Assembly: GCF_039904985.1 (NCBI RefSeq)
Contig: NZ_CP157005.1
Location: 3,739,501-3,803,500, forward strand
DNA: 64,000 nucleotides
Source: Methylomonas sp. AM2-LC
GTDB taxonomy: Bacteria > Pseudomonadota > Gammaproteobacteria > Methylococcales > Methylomonadaceae
Reading direction: 5' to 3'
Part shown: in pieces, positions 1 to 8,781 of the stretch
Layout of the letters: each line of letters begins with the position of its first letter
Numbering within the stretch: position 1 is the stretch's first letter
The notes under the pieces: model-generated
Databases searched by the model: none
What the model was told of the DNA's origin: nothing
Seen by the model: the letters and a program-made list of their open reading frames with translations, nothing else
Program-made: the position numbers and the translations under genes

Positions 1-779
1 AATGCACTAAGATGCTCAATTCCCTTGGCAGCAGCCCGACCGAAAGGTGCATTTCTAGCATCGTAGCCTTCAATTTTCTCCGGATTGAGATCAGGTTCGC
101 CAAATGAAGAGCGCTGGGGAACATCATCTGCACCATAAACGCCGCTAGGCTGACCTTTATGATTGAATTTAGGTATGGTGACTGGTTGTAAGCCACCTGC
201 CCCCACAATGATACCCTTCACTTTACCTTTAACTTCGGCAAAATCGGTACGATAGCGTAAATTGACTGGTGGCGCTTCCTGACCATCGCTAATAAATACC
301 AGCGTCGTTTCCTTATTGGACAGTTGCTGTAAGGTATTCAGCAAGCCACTGGCAATACGGCTATCTGCCGCCCATGCCATGCGCCAATCCAAAGCAGCAA
401 TACTTTTGTTAAGTTCATTAAAACCAGTACAAACTTCCACTGGCTCAAACAGAATAGCTGAACGTCGTTCGGTAAAGATACCCAAGCCTACCTGTGATTG
501 ACAAGGCAAACGTACCAACAAGTTACTAAGACTACGTTTGACAAATTCTAAGCGACTGATACGCTTATCATCCATTTGATAATCCTCCGCATTCATGCTG
601 CGGGTGATATCAACAATAAACATCACCTTATATATCGGACTCTTTTGTGAGTGACTGGGATATAGCGTCATAACCAATAAAACCAACATTGACAACACAA
701 CACAGCCAATGCGAAAATCTTTAAGGATTGCTTTCAAGGTAAGGTACTCTGCTTGGTTGAATTTATAGCATACCGACAT
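1..779 (-). CDS. mxaL: MxaL, von Willebrand A-domain protein of methanol dehydrogenase maturation (3' end outside window)
   Basis: One membrane segment near residues 25-40 is followed by a VWA domain whose MIDAS-type motif is visible (FIVDITRSMNAED). MxaL is known to act with MxaA, MxaC, MxaK, MxaR and MxaS in inserting calcium and activating periplasmic methanol dehydrogenase. It is the last mxa gene visible here and continues beyond base 1. I chose the ATG at 777-779, 13 bases after the beta-propeller gene; a TTG at 735-737 is an alternative, and no clear ribosome-binding site separates them. The identification rests on the VWA domain plus the operon order R-S-A-C-K-L, which matches other methylotrophs. 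Confidence 0.85.
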   Translation of the reverse strand, partial: MSVCYKFNQAEYLTLKAILKDFRIGCVVLSMLVLLVMTLYPSHSQKSPIYKVMFIVDITRSMNAEDYQMDDKRISRLEFVKRSLSNLLVRLPCQSQVGLGIFTERRSAILFEPVEVCTGFNELNKSIAALDWRMAWAADSRIASGLLNTLQQLSNKETTLVFISDGQEAPPVNLRYRTDFAEVKGKVKGIIVGAGGLQPVTIPKFNHKGQPSGVYGADDVPQRSSFGEPDLNPEKIEGYDARNAPFGRAAAKGIEHLSA

Positions 780-792
780 TAAGATGCATATC

Positions 793-1761
793 TTAGGGTT
801 TAACAGCAATACCCCAAGGGTACTGACCGACTGCAATGGATTTAACATCCTGTTGATTTTCCAGATTAATAATGGAAATATCACCACTGAGTCCATTTGC
901 GGTATAAAGCCTCTTCTGGTCGTTTGAAAATTCCAGATTCCACACCCGTTGTCCTACCGGTATGTATGCCCGTGTTTGCAGAGTGTCGGCATCGATTACC
1001 GCCACACGATTTGCACGCCCCAGGGCAACATATGCGAAGCGCTGTTTGCTATCGATGCGTATACCCACCGGCTTGACTGTTTCAGATGTTATCCCAGGAA
1101 TTTCAAAGCGTATCGTTTTGACTTTTCGTCTGGTTGCAACATCAAACACGGTCAGATCGGCCGCCCTCTCAGATGTCACCCATAATTGCTGACCGTCAGG
1201 GGTAAATAATGATGAACGAGGACGCATTTCTACCTTAGAACTATCAACAATATCGAGCTTATTTGCATCTATCCACTGCGCAACATTGTCGGACTCGCTG
1301 GTAGTGATGATCCAGTGTCCATCTGGACTGACTGAAACACCTTCGGGTTCCTTTGCTATGGGTATGCGTTTAATAATCTTATTTTGCGGGATATCAATCA
1401 CGGTAAGCTGGTTATCGTCATCATTCGTGACATATAGTCGATCACCATTCGGCGACATGGCGAAGGTTTTCGGATCTTTATCGACTGGGAATGCACCAAC
1501 GATTGTCATCGATGCTATATCAATGCGCTTAATGGTATGTTCTTCACTAACAGCAACATAAAGTTGCGTCTTATCCTTGCTGAGTACTATGCCACGCGGC
1601 CGTAAGCCAACCTCGACAACTTGACTCAGTTTGCCAGTAACACCATCCACTACTGCTATGGAATTGTCTTTTTCCAATGTAACATAAACAGTATCGGCAA
1701 TTGCAGTACCCTGTAGTACAAGAAAAATAGGAACGACTGTATTTTTAATCCAGTTAATCAT
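793..1761 (-). CDS. YVTN-type seven-bladed beta-propeller protein inside the mxa operon
   Basis: 322 residues with a signal peptide (about 1-22, ending GTAIA) followed by repeated YVTN-like blades such as LYVAVSEEHTIKRID, LYVTNDDDNQLTVID and LYTANGLSGDISIIN. It resembles the PQQ-dependent-catabolism-associated beta-propeller family, periplasmic proteins found with PQQ alcohol dehydrogenase systems. It lies 82 bases after mxaK and 13 before mxaL on the same strand, so it is probably cotranscribed. A role as periplasmic partner or scaffold for dehydrogenase assembly is an inference; the sequence shows no catalytic motif. Confidence 0.8.
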   Translation of the reverse strand: MINWIKNTVVPIFLVLQGTAIADTVYVTLEKDNSIAVVDGVTGKLSQVVEVGLRPRGIVLSKDKTQLYVAVSEEHTIKRIDIASMTIVGAFPVDKDPKTFAMSPNGDRLYVTNDDDNQLTVIDIPQNKIIKRIPIAKEPEGVSVSPDGHWIITTSESDNVAQWIDANKLDIVDSSKVEMRPRSSLFTPDGQQLWVTSERAADLTVFDVATRRKVKTIRFEIPGITSETVKPVGIRIDSKQRFAYVALGRANRVAVIDADTLQTRAYIPVGQRVWNLEFSNDQKRLYTANGLSGDISIINLENQQDVKSIAVGQYPWGIAVKP

Positions 1762-1843
1762 TGATATAAGTATCCTAAAATTGCAAAGCGTTATTTGGTT
1801 AATAATCTAAACGCAAGACAGACTAAACTGAAAAGCGCATCTG

Positions 1844-2407
1844 TCAGGGCAAGCCTCTGGGAAATCCAGGTAGCGTCGTCCATAACTGCGAGGGTTGTGC
1901 TTGCTTATCATCGGGCTGACCATTGCTAATTCGATCAAACTCAGGTAGCAAACGCATCGCCAATTCCAGATTGAATTTAGCATCCCAAAAATGGCTATTC
2001 AAAGTCAGGGCCTGGCGATATGCCTGCTTGGATAAAGTCAGTAACGGGAGAGCCTGATTAACGCGACCAGCTTCAACTTCCACCATTGCTTGGGCCAAAT
2101 AGACATTACCTAGGTTGTAGCGAGTGAGTGACTGCAATTCTGTGTCCCCCTGTGAAACGATGAGACTCAGCGTATCCAGTGCTTCGTTATAGCGTTGCTT
2201 TTGCCGCAAAAACATCGAACGAGCCAAACGCACTTCAGGGGCGGCGGTAACCAGATTATCGACGGCAATGTCGTGACCACTAGTCAGTTCGGCTATCCAC
2301 TGGTTTTGACGATGCAGTCGACACACACCCCACAACTGAACAGCAGTCATCATCAAACTTCCCAACAAAAACACCCAAATCAATTTATGCTTTAACGCTC
2401 TAATCAC
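1844..2407 (-). CDS. mxaK: MxaK, membrane-anchored methanol dehydrogenase maturation protein
   Basis: 187 residues with one N-terminal membrane anchor (about 8-28) and a periplasmic, helix-rich tail that looks TPR-like (residues about 65-150: RSMFLRQKQRYNEALDTL, YNLGNVYLAQAMVE). MxaK belongs to the set needed for calcium insertion into MxaF in methylotrophs. Its start overlaps the end of mxaC by four bases (ATGA), which points to translational coupling. The assignment comes from length, topology and position between mxaC and mxaL; the sequence itself is weakly diagnostic. Confidence 0.8.
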   Translation of the reverse strand: MIRALKHKLIWVFLLGSLMMTAVQLWGVCRLHRQNQWIAELTSGHDIAVDNLVTAAPEVRLARSMFLRQKQRYNEALDTLSLIVSQGDTELQSLTRYNLGNVYLAQAMVEVEAGRVNQALPLLTLSKQAYRQALTLNSHFWDAKFNLELAMRLLPEFDRISNGQPDDKQAQPSQLWTTLPGFPRGLP

Positions 2408-3387
2408 ATCCTTACCTCACACAATTTCAAGCCTAGTAAAAACAACAGCAATACCGCAAGCCATTCGTAACACAACCCAGTCAAATCTTTTTTGGGAATA
2501 GACTCCTGATAATGCAAAGGCAATTGCTCCAGTCGATTGATATCTGCTATGGCTTTTTGCATGGCATCCGGATTCTCAGCTTCGTAAGCCTGATAAGGAA
2601 TATTCAAACTAGAAAAAAACAGATGCAAATACCTTTCCGGCATAGATTGAGCATTGTCGTCGCGGCTATCTTCTGGTTCAGCAAAAATTCCAGGGCTGTT
2701 CTCAGTACGCAGAAACAACCAGTACAAGCGAACTTGCTGTTGTTTAAAGAGTATTCTCAGTGCAACTTCGCTATCTGGATCAATCACGGCCGCTCCATCC
2801 GACACCAATAAAATAATGCGCGAACCCGTGAGCGGTTGCTGATCGAAAATCGATAGACCTAAACTTAAGCCTTTACTGATATTGGTATACGCCAAAGCCG
2901 CTGCTGATGTGGCATCAATGGCTGCATGAATTGCCTGTTTGTTTTCGGTTAATGGCATCACAAACAATGGCGAGGTACTGTATTCGGCAATACCTATCCT
3001 ATCGTGCTGCCGATGATCGACAAATTCAGTGAGCAGATGGCGGGCGGCCGTAGATTTCGACTGTTCAGAACCACTGGGCGTTTTGCCGGCAAAGGTATTG
3101 TCCATACTATTACTGCGATCTAACAGCAACACGATATGCGCTCCATGACCAATGCGCTCAATTTTCTGCTCTTTTAGATACAAGCCCGATAAACCCAGCA
3201 CTGTTGCGGCTATCGCCAACATGCCAATCAGCCGCAGCAGAATTGCCAAAACTTGCGACACAGCATCGTTCGGCAGCATTTCCAACCAGCTATAAGATGT
3301 CGCCTGTATACCTGATCGAAACCAGGGAATCAGCATCAACAACAAACCCGCCAATGCCCAGGGGGTTTCAAAAGCCAGATTACTCAA
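2404..3387 (-). CDS. mxaC: MxaC, VWA-domain membrane protein for methanol dehydrogenase maturation
   Basis: 327 residues. Two membrane segments near the N-terminus (about 10-25 and 48-70) and one at the C-terminus (about 308-322) flank a VWA domain with an intact MIDAS-type motif (VLLLDRSNSMDNT, about 85-97). This BatA/BatB-like topology fits MxaC, which works with the MoxR-type ATPase MxaR and the other VWA proteins in metal insertion. It overlaps mxaA upstream and mxaK downstream by four bases each. Confidence 0.87.
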   Translation of the reverse strand: MSNLAFETPWALAGLLLMLIPWFRSGIQATSYSWLEMLPNDAVSQVLAILLRLIGMLAIAATVLGLSGLYLKEQKIERIGHGAHIVLLLDRSNSMDNTFAGKTPSGSEQSKSTAARHLLTEFVDHRQHDRIGIAEYSTSPLFVMPLTENKQAIHAAIDATSAAALAYTNISKGLSLGLSIFDQQPLTGSRIILLVSDGAAVIDPDSEVALRILFKQQQVRLYWLFLRTENSPGIFAEPEDSRDDNAQSMPERYLHLFFSSLNIPYQAYEAENPDAMQKAIADINRLEQLPLHYQESIPKKDLTGLCYEWLAVLLLFLLGLKLCEVRM

Positions 3388-4277
3388 CGGCTACCCCGTT
3401 CTATTTCCCGGCATAAACGACATAAGTCTTTCAATTCCAACCATTCGCCAGCATCAAATTTCTGCCAACCCGCAAACAAGACTTGATTGGAGAGATTGAA
3501 AAACCAGTCTATTTTAGGCTTAATGCTCAGATATTCAGGATGTCGTTGGTAAAACTCTTTGAGCTGATGTGGAAATAAGGGTTGCCCATTCAGTGTATTC
3601 AACGCGTGATGAACCACAGCCAGCGACCGACCCATTTCCCTTTCCGACAAATTGGCAAGTTGGCGGCAAGCGCGTTTAAAAATACGCTGTCTCGATAGTA
3701 TCGGCAGATAACCGTACAAATAAGCCAGATAAACTGCCGTGCTACACCCGCAAACCAGACTGATATACACGCCCATCCACAGACTTTGCGTTGCCAAATA
3801 CCTTGGAGGGGCGTCTGGTCGCATATATTGATAACCATCATTATCCTTTCTCACCGCCAACTCTTTTAGTGGCGACAATGTAAAATGCCATTCGGGTATC
3901 TGCTGTTCGACAATTTTACCGGCCTGATTAAATTGCAGGATATAGCCAGGAATGGTTAGCATTTTAACTTCTGCTGGCGCGTAAAATACTTGATAACTCA
4001 AATCGATAACCGTTTCCCGACCCTCATTTTGTCGACTAACCGTCACTTTATTAAGATGTAACCAGCGATTAACTTCGCCTTGAGCAGGAACGCTATTGAA
4101 GTTCAAACTCAGGTCTTGGCGAGTTTCTAGAATGACTCTATGCTTAATTTCATCACCGATCAGATACCCAAACGGTCTGGGCGTTTGCAATTCGAAATGG
4201 CTGATAGGCGCTTGTAGCAAGCCAGAGCATCCCGTCAGCAAACTACAAATCATCACCATTAATCTTAACGTCTTCAT
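3384..4277 (-). CDS. mxaA: MxaA, methanol dehydrogenase calcium-insertion protein, probable lipoprotein
   Basis: 297 residues. The N-terminus has a lipobox-like SLLTGC with the candidate lipidated cysteine at residue 17. A beta-rich periplasmic domain runs to about 160, then a membrane segment (about 165-190) and a cytoplasmic tail. MxaA mutants of methylotrophs make methanol dehydrogenase lacking calcium, hence the assigned role. The gene overlaps mxaS upstream and mxaC downstream by four bases each. The lipoprotein call is my inference from the motif. Confidence 0.85.
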   Translation of the reverse strand: MKTLRLMVMICSLLTGCSGLLQAPISHFELQTPRPFGYLIGDEIKHRVILETRQDLSLNFNSVPAQGEVNRWLHLNKVTVSRQNEGRETVIDLSYQVFYAPAEVKMLTIPGYILQFNQAGKIVEQQIPEWHFTLSPLKELAVRKDNDGYQYMRPDAPPRYLATQSLWMGVYISLVCGCSTAVYLAYLYGYLPILSRQRIFKRACRQLANLSEREMGRSLAVVHHALNTLNGQPLFPHQLKEFYQRHPEYLSIKPKIDWFFNLSNQVLFAGWQKFDAGEWLELKDLCRLCREIERGSR

Positions 4278-5128
4278 AAATTATGCTGTTGAAAATAGTG
4301 TGTCAGCATTTCCGGGCTATAAGCTCCACTGAGAAACATGGCTTCCATCCCATACGACCGGAAAGTGTGTTGTAATAATTTTCGACGTTTTTCAAACGCT
4401 TGAATGATGCGTTGTTTTAATGCAGGACGTATAAACAAGGTTCGTAACTCTTTATTTTCCCTATCCTTAAACTTCACCAGTCCCCAATTGGGTAAGGAGG
4501 TGTATTCTCGTTCATCCCAAAATACCAACGGCACCACAGCATGCGACGTCAAGGGTTGCAATATTTGCCGCAAGCGCGCCAAAGAAAAATGACAATCGGA
4601 GACCAAAAATAATAATGAACGCCTACTCGGCAAATAAGGTGCTAATTGCAATAAACTGTCGGCATTGGTATAGATTGGTAGCGTCTCAAATTGACTCGTC
4701 AGTTTTTGCACCTGCACCAACGAAGATCCGGCTGGCAACAACCAACGATGCTCTAAGTTTTGCCCACAACCAATAAAGCCAAAACCATCCCCCATTTGTA
4801 GCGCCGACTGTGCCGTTGAGAGTACAAAATCAGCGAAAACCTTTAATTTACCTTGTTTGTCAGAATAAGCCATCGAAGCCGATAAGTCGGCAATCACATA
4901 CACGCTTAACTTGCTATATTGCTGAAACACCCGCACCCGATAGCGGTTGAACGGATCTAGTAAGCTCGCTCTAAGATCAATACGACGCGGATCAGGAACC
5001 GCTAAAAGTGGTTCATGACGTTTGAATAATTGACCGCTACCTGCCAACTGCCCAGGATGCGCACCTGGAAATACACTATAACCGGGATGCGCTAGCCGAT
5101 ACTGGAATGTGTCAATGCGGTGAGTCAT
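4274..5128 (-). CDS. mxaS: MxaS, DUF58/VWA-like protein
   Basis: 284 residues without a signal peptide. It has the DUF58 layout typical of proteins paired with MoxR ATPases, with a degenerate MIDAS-like YVIADLSASMAYSD around residues 75-90 and a LLFLVSDCHFS strand near 165. It is expected to work in the cytoplasm with MxaR. It begins six bases after the unrecognised membrane-protein gene and overlaps mxaA by four bases. Confidence 0.85.
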   Translation of the reverse strand: MTHRIDTFQYRLAHPGYSVFPGAHPGQLAGSGQLFKRHEPLLAVPDPRRIDLRASLLDPFNRYRVRVFQQYSKLSVYVIADLSASMAYSDKQGKLKVFADFVLSTAQSALQMGDGFGFIGCGQNLEHRWLLPAGSSLVQVQKLTSQFETLPIYTNADSLLQLAPYLPSRRSLLFLVSDCHFSLARLRQILQPLTSHAVVPLVFWDEREYTSLPNWGLVKFKDRENKELRTLFIRPALKQRIIQAFEKRRKLLQHTFRSYGMEAMFLSGAYSPEMLTHYFQQHNL

Positions 5129-5134
5129 TGGATT

Positions 5135-5761
5135 TTATTGCTTAATAATCAGATAAAGAGCCACGCCAGCCACCATCAGATAAAGTGGAGCTAAATATCT
5201 AACGGGTGAATTGAGTATAATATTGACGATGCCAGAATACGCTTTATCATTACGGTTATAGATAGACTCGCCTAATAGCCAGAGTAGTGAATTAATAAAC
5301 GCCAGCACTAAAATCGAAAAAAATCCCACGTTACTGAACAAGAAAGATTTTGTCGCCAGCAAGCTGATTCGTTCGCTGGTATGTAAAAAATTGGCTGTCA
5401 AGATACCTATCATTAAACAACCCTCATCAAAGGCTACCAAAAAAAAAGTATAGGTTAGCCGACGAGCATGATCAGTAACGCCAAGTATTTTCGGAAAAAA
5501 AGTACTTAAATAAATCATGGGTAGTGTAATGAGGAACAGTAATACACCAATCACCGACAACAAAACCCAAAAGTTATAACCTATGGCATCATTGACGGCA
5601 CTCGTATAAAAAGCGGCATAGGATAAATTTGCTTCTTTATCCAGAATATTGGCGATAAACGAGCCTATTAAGCCAACACCGGACCAAGTCAAATAAGTTT
5701 CGGCCCAGTGACCCAGACCGGATTGAGGAATGGCATTTTTAATCAAGTTGCTTGTGTTCAT
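5135..5761 (-). CDS. Unrecognised polytopic membrane protein between mxaR and mxaS
   Basis: 208 residues with about five predicted membrane segments (roughly 25-42, 62-86, 105-126, 143-166, 184-206) and no signal peptide or catalytic motif that I recognise. It sits inside the otherwise canonical R-S-A-C-K-L run, 89 bases after mxaR and six bases before mxaS, so it should be cotranscribed and made with the maturation proteins. No Shine-Dalgarno sequence is obvious before its ATG. A membrane platform for the MxaR/MxaS complex is a guess from context only. Confidence 0.75.
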   Translation of the reverse strand: MNTSNLIKNAIPQSGLGHWAETYLTWSGVGLIGSFIANILDKEANLSYAAFYTSAVNDAIGYNFWVLLSVIGVLLFLITLPMIYLSTFFPKILGVTDHARRLTYTFFLVAFDEGCLMIGILTANFLHTSERISLLATKSFLFSNVGFFSILVLAFINSLLWLLGESIYNRNDKAYSGIVNIILNSPVRYLAPLYLMVAGVALYLIIKQ

Positions 5762-5850
5762 TGTTGTTATTAGTCTACTTGTTGCAAGCCAGCTTATTAA
5801 TTAAGGTACCGATGACGGGCACACAGTTATCTTGTCACTGGACAAAAAAA

Positions 5851-6870
5851 TTATGGAGCTGCAACTCCATTCAAAATCCCGTTAATCAAGTCCGGCATTA
5901 ATTGCTCCTTGCGGTATTCATAAATCGGATTTAGAAAAATTCGATGTGCCATAGTCACTTCAAATACGGCTTGCATGTCTTCCGGTAGCAGCATATTTCG
6001 ATTTTCTAACCAAGCTCTAACTTTGGCGGCACGAATTAAAAAGCTCATGCCTCTAGGACTTGCTCCGGCTTTTATTAATTGCGGCATATCAACATCGCTA
6101 AAATGGATACCGTATTGTTGTGGATGAGTCGTTGCTTTCCACAGTGCCAGCGCATAACGACGTAAGGTTGGACTGGTTTGCACATAGTGTTGAATCTGAA
6201 TCGCCAACTCATTCAGTATGTAATAAGCGATAATAGTATTGTCGACACCTGTCACCAAAGTTTCGACATCGTGATAACGCGGATTAAACATCAGCTCGTC
6301 AAGCACTGCGTCGTCATCAGGTCTGTCGATAGCCACTTCCATCATAAAACGATCTCTAGCGGCAGCTGGCAGCTCAAAGGTTTCCTCTTTTTCCACACGA
6401 TTGCGATCTGCAAATACCTGCACATGTGGCATGCTATATTCTCGATTGAAAGCGCTGACGCTACGTTCTGCCATCACCCGCAACAGCAAGGAATGTACCT
6501 GTGGACGAGCGCGATTAATTTCGTTAAAGAAAAAAACAGACAGTTGCTCCCCCTGTTTAAGCAAGGGTCCCGGATCGACACAGGGCCTGCCATCACTCTT
6601 TAAATAGGTGTAATAGATCAAATCCGACGGCATCAGATCGATGGTACCTTCGACGCGTTGATACTGTCCTCCTAAACCTTGCGCCATGGCTCGTAGCAGC
6701 GTCGTTTTACCCACGCCAACCTGACCTTCCAGTAAAACGTGACCGCGGGCAAAAACAGCCGTTACCAAATCCCTTACAGCCAAGTGCTGACCGATAACGG
6801 TTCGGTTAATTTGTTGTTCGAATTGCAACGCTTTATGGCGCCAATCACTAAGTTGATGTTCTGTGTTCAT
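5851..6870 (-). CDS. mxaR: MxaR, MoxR-family AAA+ ATPase
   Basis: 339 residues. The Walker A motif is EGQVGVGKTTLL (about 49-60) and the Walker B region is FFFNEINRARP (about 112-122), with asparagine before the glutamate where many AAA+ proteins have aspartate, as is usual in MoxR proteins. MoxR ATPases act with VWA proteins to mature metalloenzymes; MxaR is the founding family example for methanol dehydrogenase. The gene is preceded by a terminator-like hairpin whose T-run ends only a few bases before the ATG, so its expression is probably lower than that of mxaFJGI. Confidence 0.92.
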   Translation of the reverse strand: MNTEHQLSDWRHKALQFEQQINRTVIGQHLAVRDLVTAVFARGHVLLEGQVGVGKTTLLRAMAQGLGGQYQRVEGTIDLMPSDLIYYTYLKSDGRPCVDPGPLLKQGEQLSVFFFNEINRARPQVHSLLLRVMAERSVSAFNREYSMPHVQVFADRNRVEKEETFELPAAARDRFMMEVAIDRPDDDAVLDELMFNPRYHDVETLVTGVDNTIIAYYILNELAIQIQHYVQTSPTLRRYALALWKATTHPQQYGIHFSDVDMPQLIKAGASPRGMSFLIRAAKVRAWLENRNMLLPEDMQAVFEVTMAHRIFLNPIYEYRKEQLMPDLINGILNGVAAP

Positions 6871-6878
6871 GCTCTTAT

Positions 6879-6915
6879 AAAAAACTCCGGCGTATCCTCA
6901 TCGATTTACCGGAGT
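6879..6915 (-). terminator. Intrinsic terminator/attenuator just upstream of mxaR
   Basis: On the minus strand ACTCCGG (6909-6915) pairs with CCGGAGT (6884-6890) across an 18-base loop, followed immediately by a run of six T. The hairpin lies between mxaI and mxaR, with its T-run about eight bases before the mxaR start. It should reduce read-through from the highly expressed structural genes into the maturation genes. Confidence 0.7.
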
Positions 6916-6937
6916 ATGAGTTTTAATAGTCTTAACT

Positions 6938-6975
6938 GGGTCGGTGACCGTAACAAGATCCGTTGTTACAGACCC
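6938..6975 (-). other. Stem-loop in the mxaI-mxaR spacer
   Basis: GTAACAA (6950-6956) and TTGTTAC (6963-6969) form a perfect seven-base stem with a six-base loop. The stem is extended outside a bulge by GGGTC (6938-6942) and GACCC (6971-6975). A further ACCCCT/AGGGGT pair (6972-6977 and 6995-7000) competes with it. There is no T-run. It could be a 3' stabiliser of the mxaFJGI message or a processing site. Confidence 0.5.
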
Positions 6976-7057
6976 CTGAAAGAGCATAGGCCAAAGGGGT
7001 ATGACCTATCTTTGACTTCTGCATTCCTACGCTTAAGTCAAAACGAGTAGTGGGCCT

Positions 7058-7339
7058 TTAATTAGACTCGACGTCATATACAAATTTGCCGGTTTTACTT
7101 AATGTTTCCCAACGTTTTTGATTGCGTGCCTCCATTTCTTTAATGGCTTGAGCTTGTTTATTTAATTCGTTCGGATCATGTTTTGGATCGTATTTGCTTC
7201 CCGCAACTTTGTCAGGATAGCCGGGCTTGGGTTCCCAGCAATTACCGGGTTCTTTACATTTTGTGCCATCGTAAGCAGAGGCAGAAACCGATAAACCGGC
7301 CGCTAGCAATGCCATACTTAAAATCAATATTTTTTTCAT
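7058..7339 (-). CDS. mxaI: MxaI, methanol dehydrogenase small (beta) subunit
   Basis: 93 residues. A signal peptide ending SVSASA gives a mature protein starting YDGTKCKEPGNCWEPKPGYP, the cysteine- and proline-rich start typical of MxaI, followed by a long charged helix (about 55-88) that wraps the large subunit. It forms the periplasmic alpha2-beta2 enzyme with MxaF. The gene lies 13 bases after mxaG. MxaI is absent from XoxF-type systems, so its presence supports a true calcium-type Mxa enzyme. Confidence 0.96.
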   Translation of the reverse strand: MKKILILSMALLAAGLSVSASAYDGTKCKEPGNCWEPKPGYPDKVAGSKYDPKHDPNELNKQAQAIKEMEARNQKRWETLSKTGKFVYDVESN

Positions 7340-7352
7340 GCTGATGTCCTCG

Positions 7353-7832
7353 TTAGTGTTTCAACCATTCGGCTTTCTTAGGATCGCCTTTATAAATGTG
7401 CCGTATAAATGCCATGATGTGCAGTAAATCGTCAGAGGTAAAATTGACATACTGTGGCCCCATCATGCCGTTGGCACCGCCAAACAATATTTCAAATAAG
7501 CCCTGATCAGTTGCTGCTCTTGGATAAGTCCAATAATCGTCAGCTAAACCAGGCCCCAATTTGCCTTCGGCTTCATGCCCATGGCAGCCAGAACAACCGG
7601 TCATATACAGGCTTTCACCTTTTTTGATCGCTGCATCATCAGTGTTGTAAGGGTTTTTACCACTTTGCAAAAAATGTTTGAAAGGTTCGACGGCACCGCC
7701 TTTTTTGGCAAAACTTAAATCCAATACTTCGCCGGTCAATGCGTTCCGCAGGGTAATATCCGCTTGAGCTTGTGGAATGAACGCTACGCATAGCATCATT
7801 ACGGCACTAGTCACAAAGGTCGTAAATTTCAT
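7353..7832 (-). CDS. mxaG: MxaG, cytochrome c-L, electron acceptor of methanol dehydrogenase
   Basis: 159 residues with a signal peptide (about 1-24, ending PQAQA) and one haem c site, CSGCH (C80, C83, H84). The GGANGMMGPQ segment (about 118-127) probably provides the axial methionine. Periplasmic cytochrome cL takes electrons from the PQQ of MxaF and passes them on towards the terminal oxidase. It lies 16 bases after mxaJ and 13 before mxaI. Confidence 0.95.
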   Translation of the reverse strand: MKFTTFVTSAVMMLCVAFIPQAQADITLRNALTGEVLDLSFAKKGGAVEPFKHFLQSGKNPYNTDDAAIKKGESLYMTGCSGCHGHEAEGKLGPGLADDYWTYPRAATDQGLFEILFGGANGMMGPQYVNFTSDDLLHIMAFIRHIYKGDPKKAEWLKH

Positions 7833-7848
7833 TATTCAAAGATTCCTA

Positions 7849-8697
7849 TTAGTTCATGGACAAAGTGTCGCCTGACTCATTTAGTAACGGAATACCTTCC
7901 GCCGCCAACAGTTCGCCAATCTCACTCTGCTTGTTTTTTATGATTTTGTTCAATTCCGCCAACAAGGCTGTTTCGCCCTTACGCACGCCAATCGAAGTGC
8001 TGTAATGAAAGCCGACTTTTTCACCATCAGCCCGCTTATTGTTATCAGGAATTACCGTCATGGTTAACGGTGTCGAAGCAGCCTTGACATAGCGTGCCGC
8101 AGCAGGTCCCCAAAGAATAGCCAGTTGAGCCTTACCGGAAGCCACTTCATTTACCAGCTTATCGGTCTCGTATTTAACATACTCATTTCGCTTAGATTTA
8201 TAGCCAACCAATTCCTGCTGATAGTTAAACATATCGTTGTATCGGCCTATTGCCCGCAACATGGTTTCTGCGGGTGTTGCTGGCACAAACGCTATCTTTT
8301 GTGCTTTGCGCAATACCTCGCTATCCCAATTTTGCAGATCAAAACTATCATTACTGCGACTGATAAACACATACCCGGAACGATAATACGGCTCTGTGGT
8401 TAATACGCGTGGATCACCTTGATCGACACCCATTACCACATCGCACAGTCCTTTATCCACAAAGTCGCGAATAAAATAACGTGGATCTTTCCAGGAAACC
8501 TCTTCCAGTTTTCTACCCAATTGCTGAGCAATAAATTTTGCCAATTTATTTTCAAAGCCCTCCCCATCCTTATTGGAATAGGGCATTTCATTTTCGGCAC
8601 TGCAAACTTTCAGTGGTTTATCTTCGGCCTGAGCTTGATTAAATCCGGCCATAACCAGACATAACAGAGCCAAGTAACTAGTTGTTTGTTTTTTCAT
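7849..8697 (-). CDS. mxaJ: MxaJ, periplasmic solute-binding-like protein of the methanol dehydrogenase operon
   Basis: 282 residues from the chosen ATG, which starts a good signal peptide (MKKQTTSY...FNQAQA). An upstream in-frame start at 8742 would put 15 unlikely residues before it. The mature part has the type 2 periplasmic-binding-protein fold (KVCSAENEMPYSNKDGEGFE; FIRDFVDKGLCDVVMGV). MxaJ associates with methanol dehydrogenase and may help assembly. It sits 84 bases after mxaF and 16 before mxaG. Confidence 0.92.
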   Translation of the reverse strand: MKKQTTSYLALLCLVMAGFNQAQAEDKPLKVCSAENEMPYSNKDGEGFENKLAKFIAQQLGRKLEEVSWKDPRYFIRDFVDKGLCDVVMGVDQGDPRVLTTEPYYRSGYVFISRSNDSFDLQNWDSEVLRKAQKIAFVPATPAETMLRAIGRYNDMFNYQQELVGYKSKRNEYVKYETDKLVNEVASGKAQLAILWGPAAARYVKAASTPLTMTVIPDNNKRADGEKVGFHYSTSIGVRKGETALLAELNKIIKNKQSEIGELLAAEGIPLLNESGDTLSMN

Positions 8698-8781
8698 TGA
8701 TTGATCATCCAGCGTAAGGCGAGTAGCGAGTACCCGCCGCATTAGGTTCTAGAAAAAGCAGGCTAAAACCCACTAACCGTT

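Noticed and set aside
316..501. Plus-strand 61-codon frame inside mxaL
   Set aside because: Shadow of mxaL, which has a clear VWA domain on the other strand.
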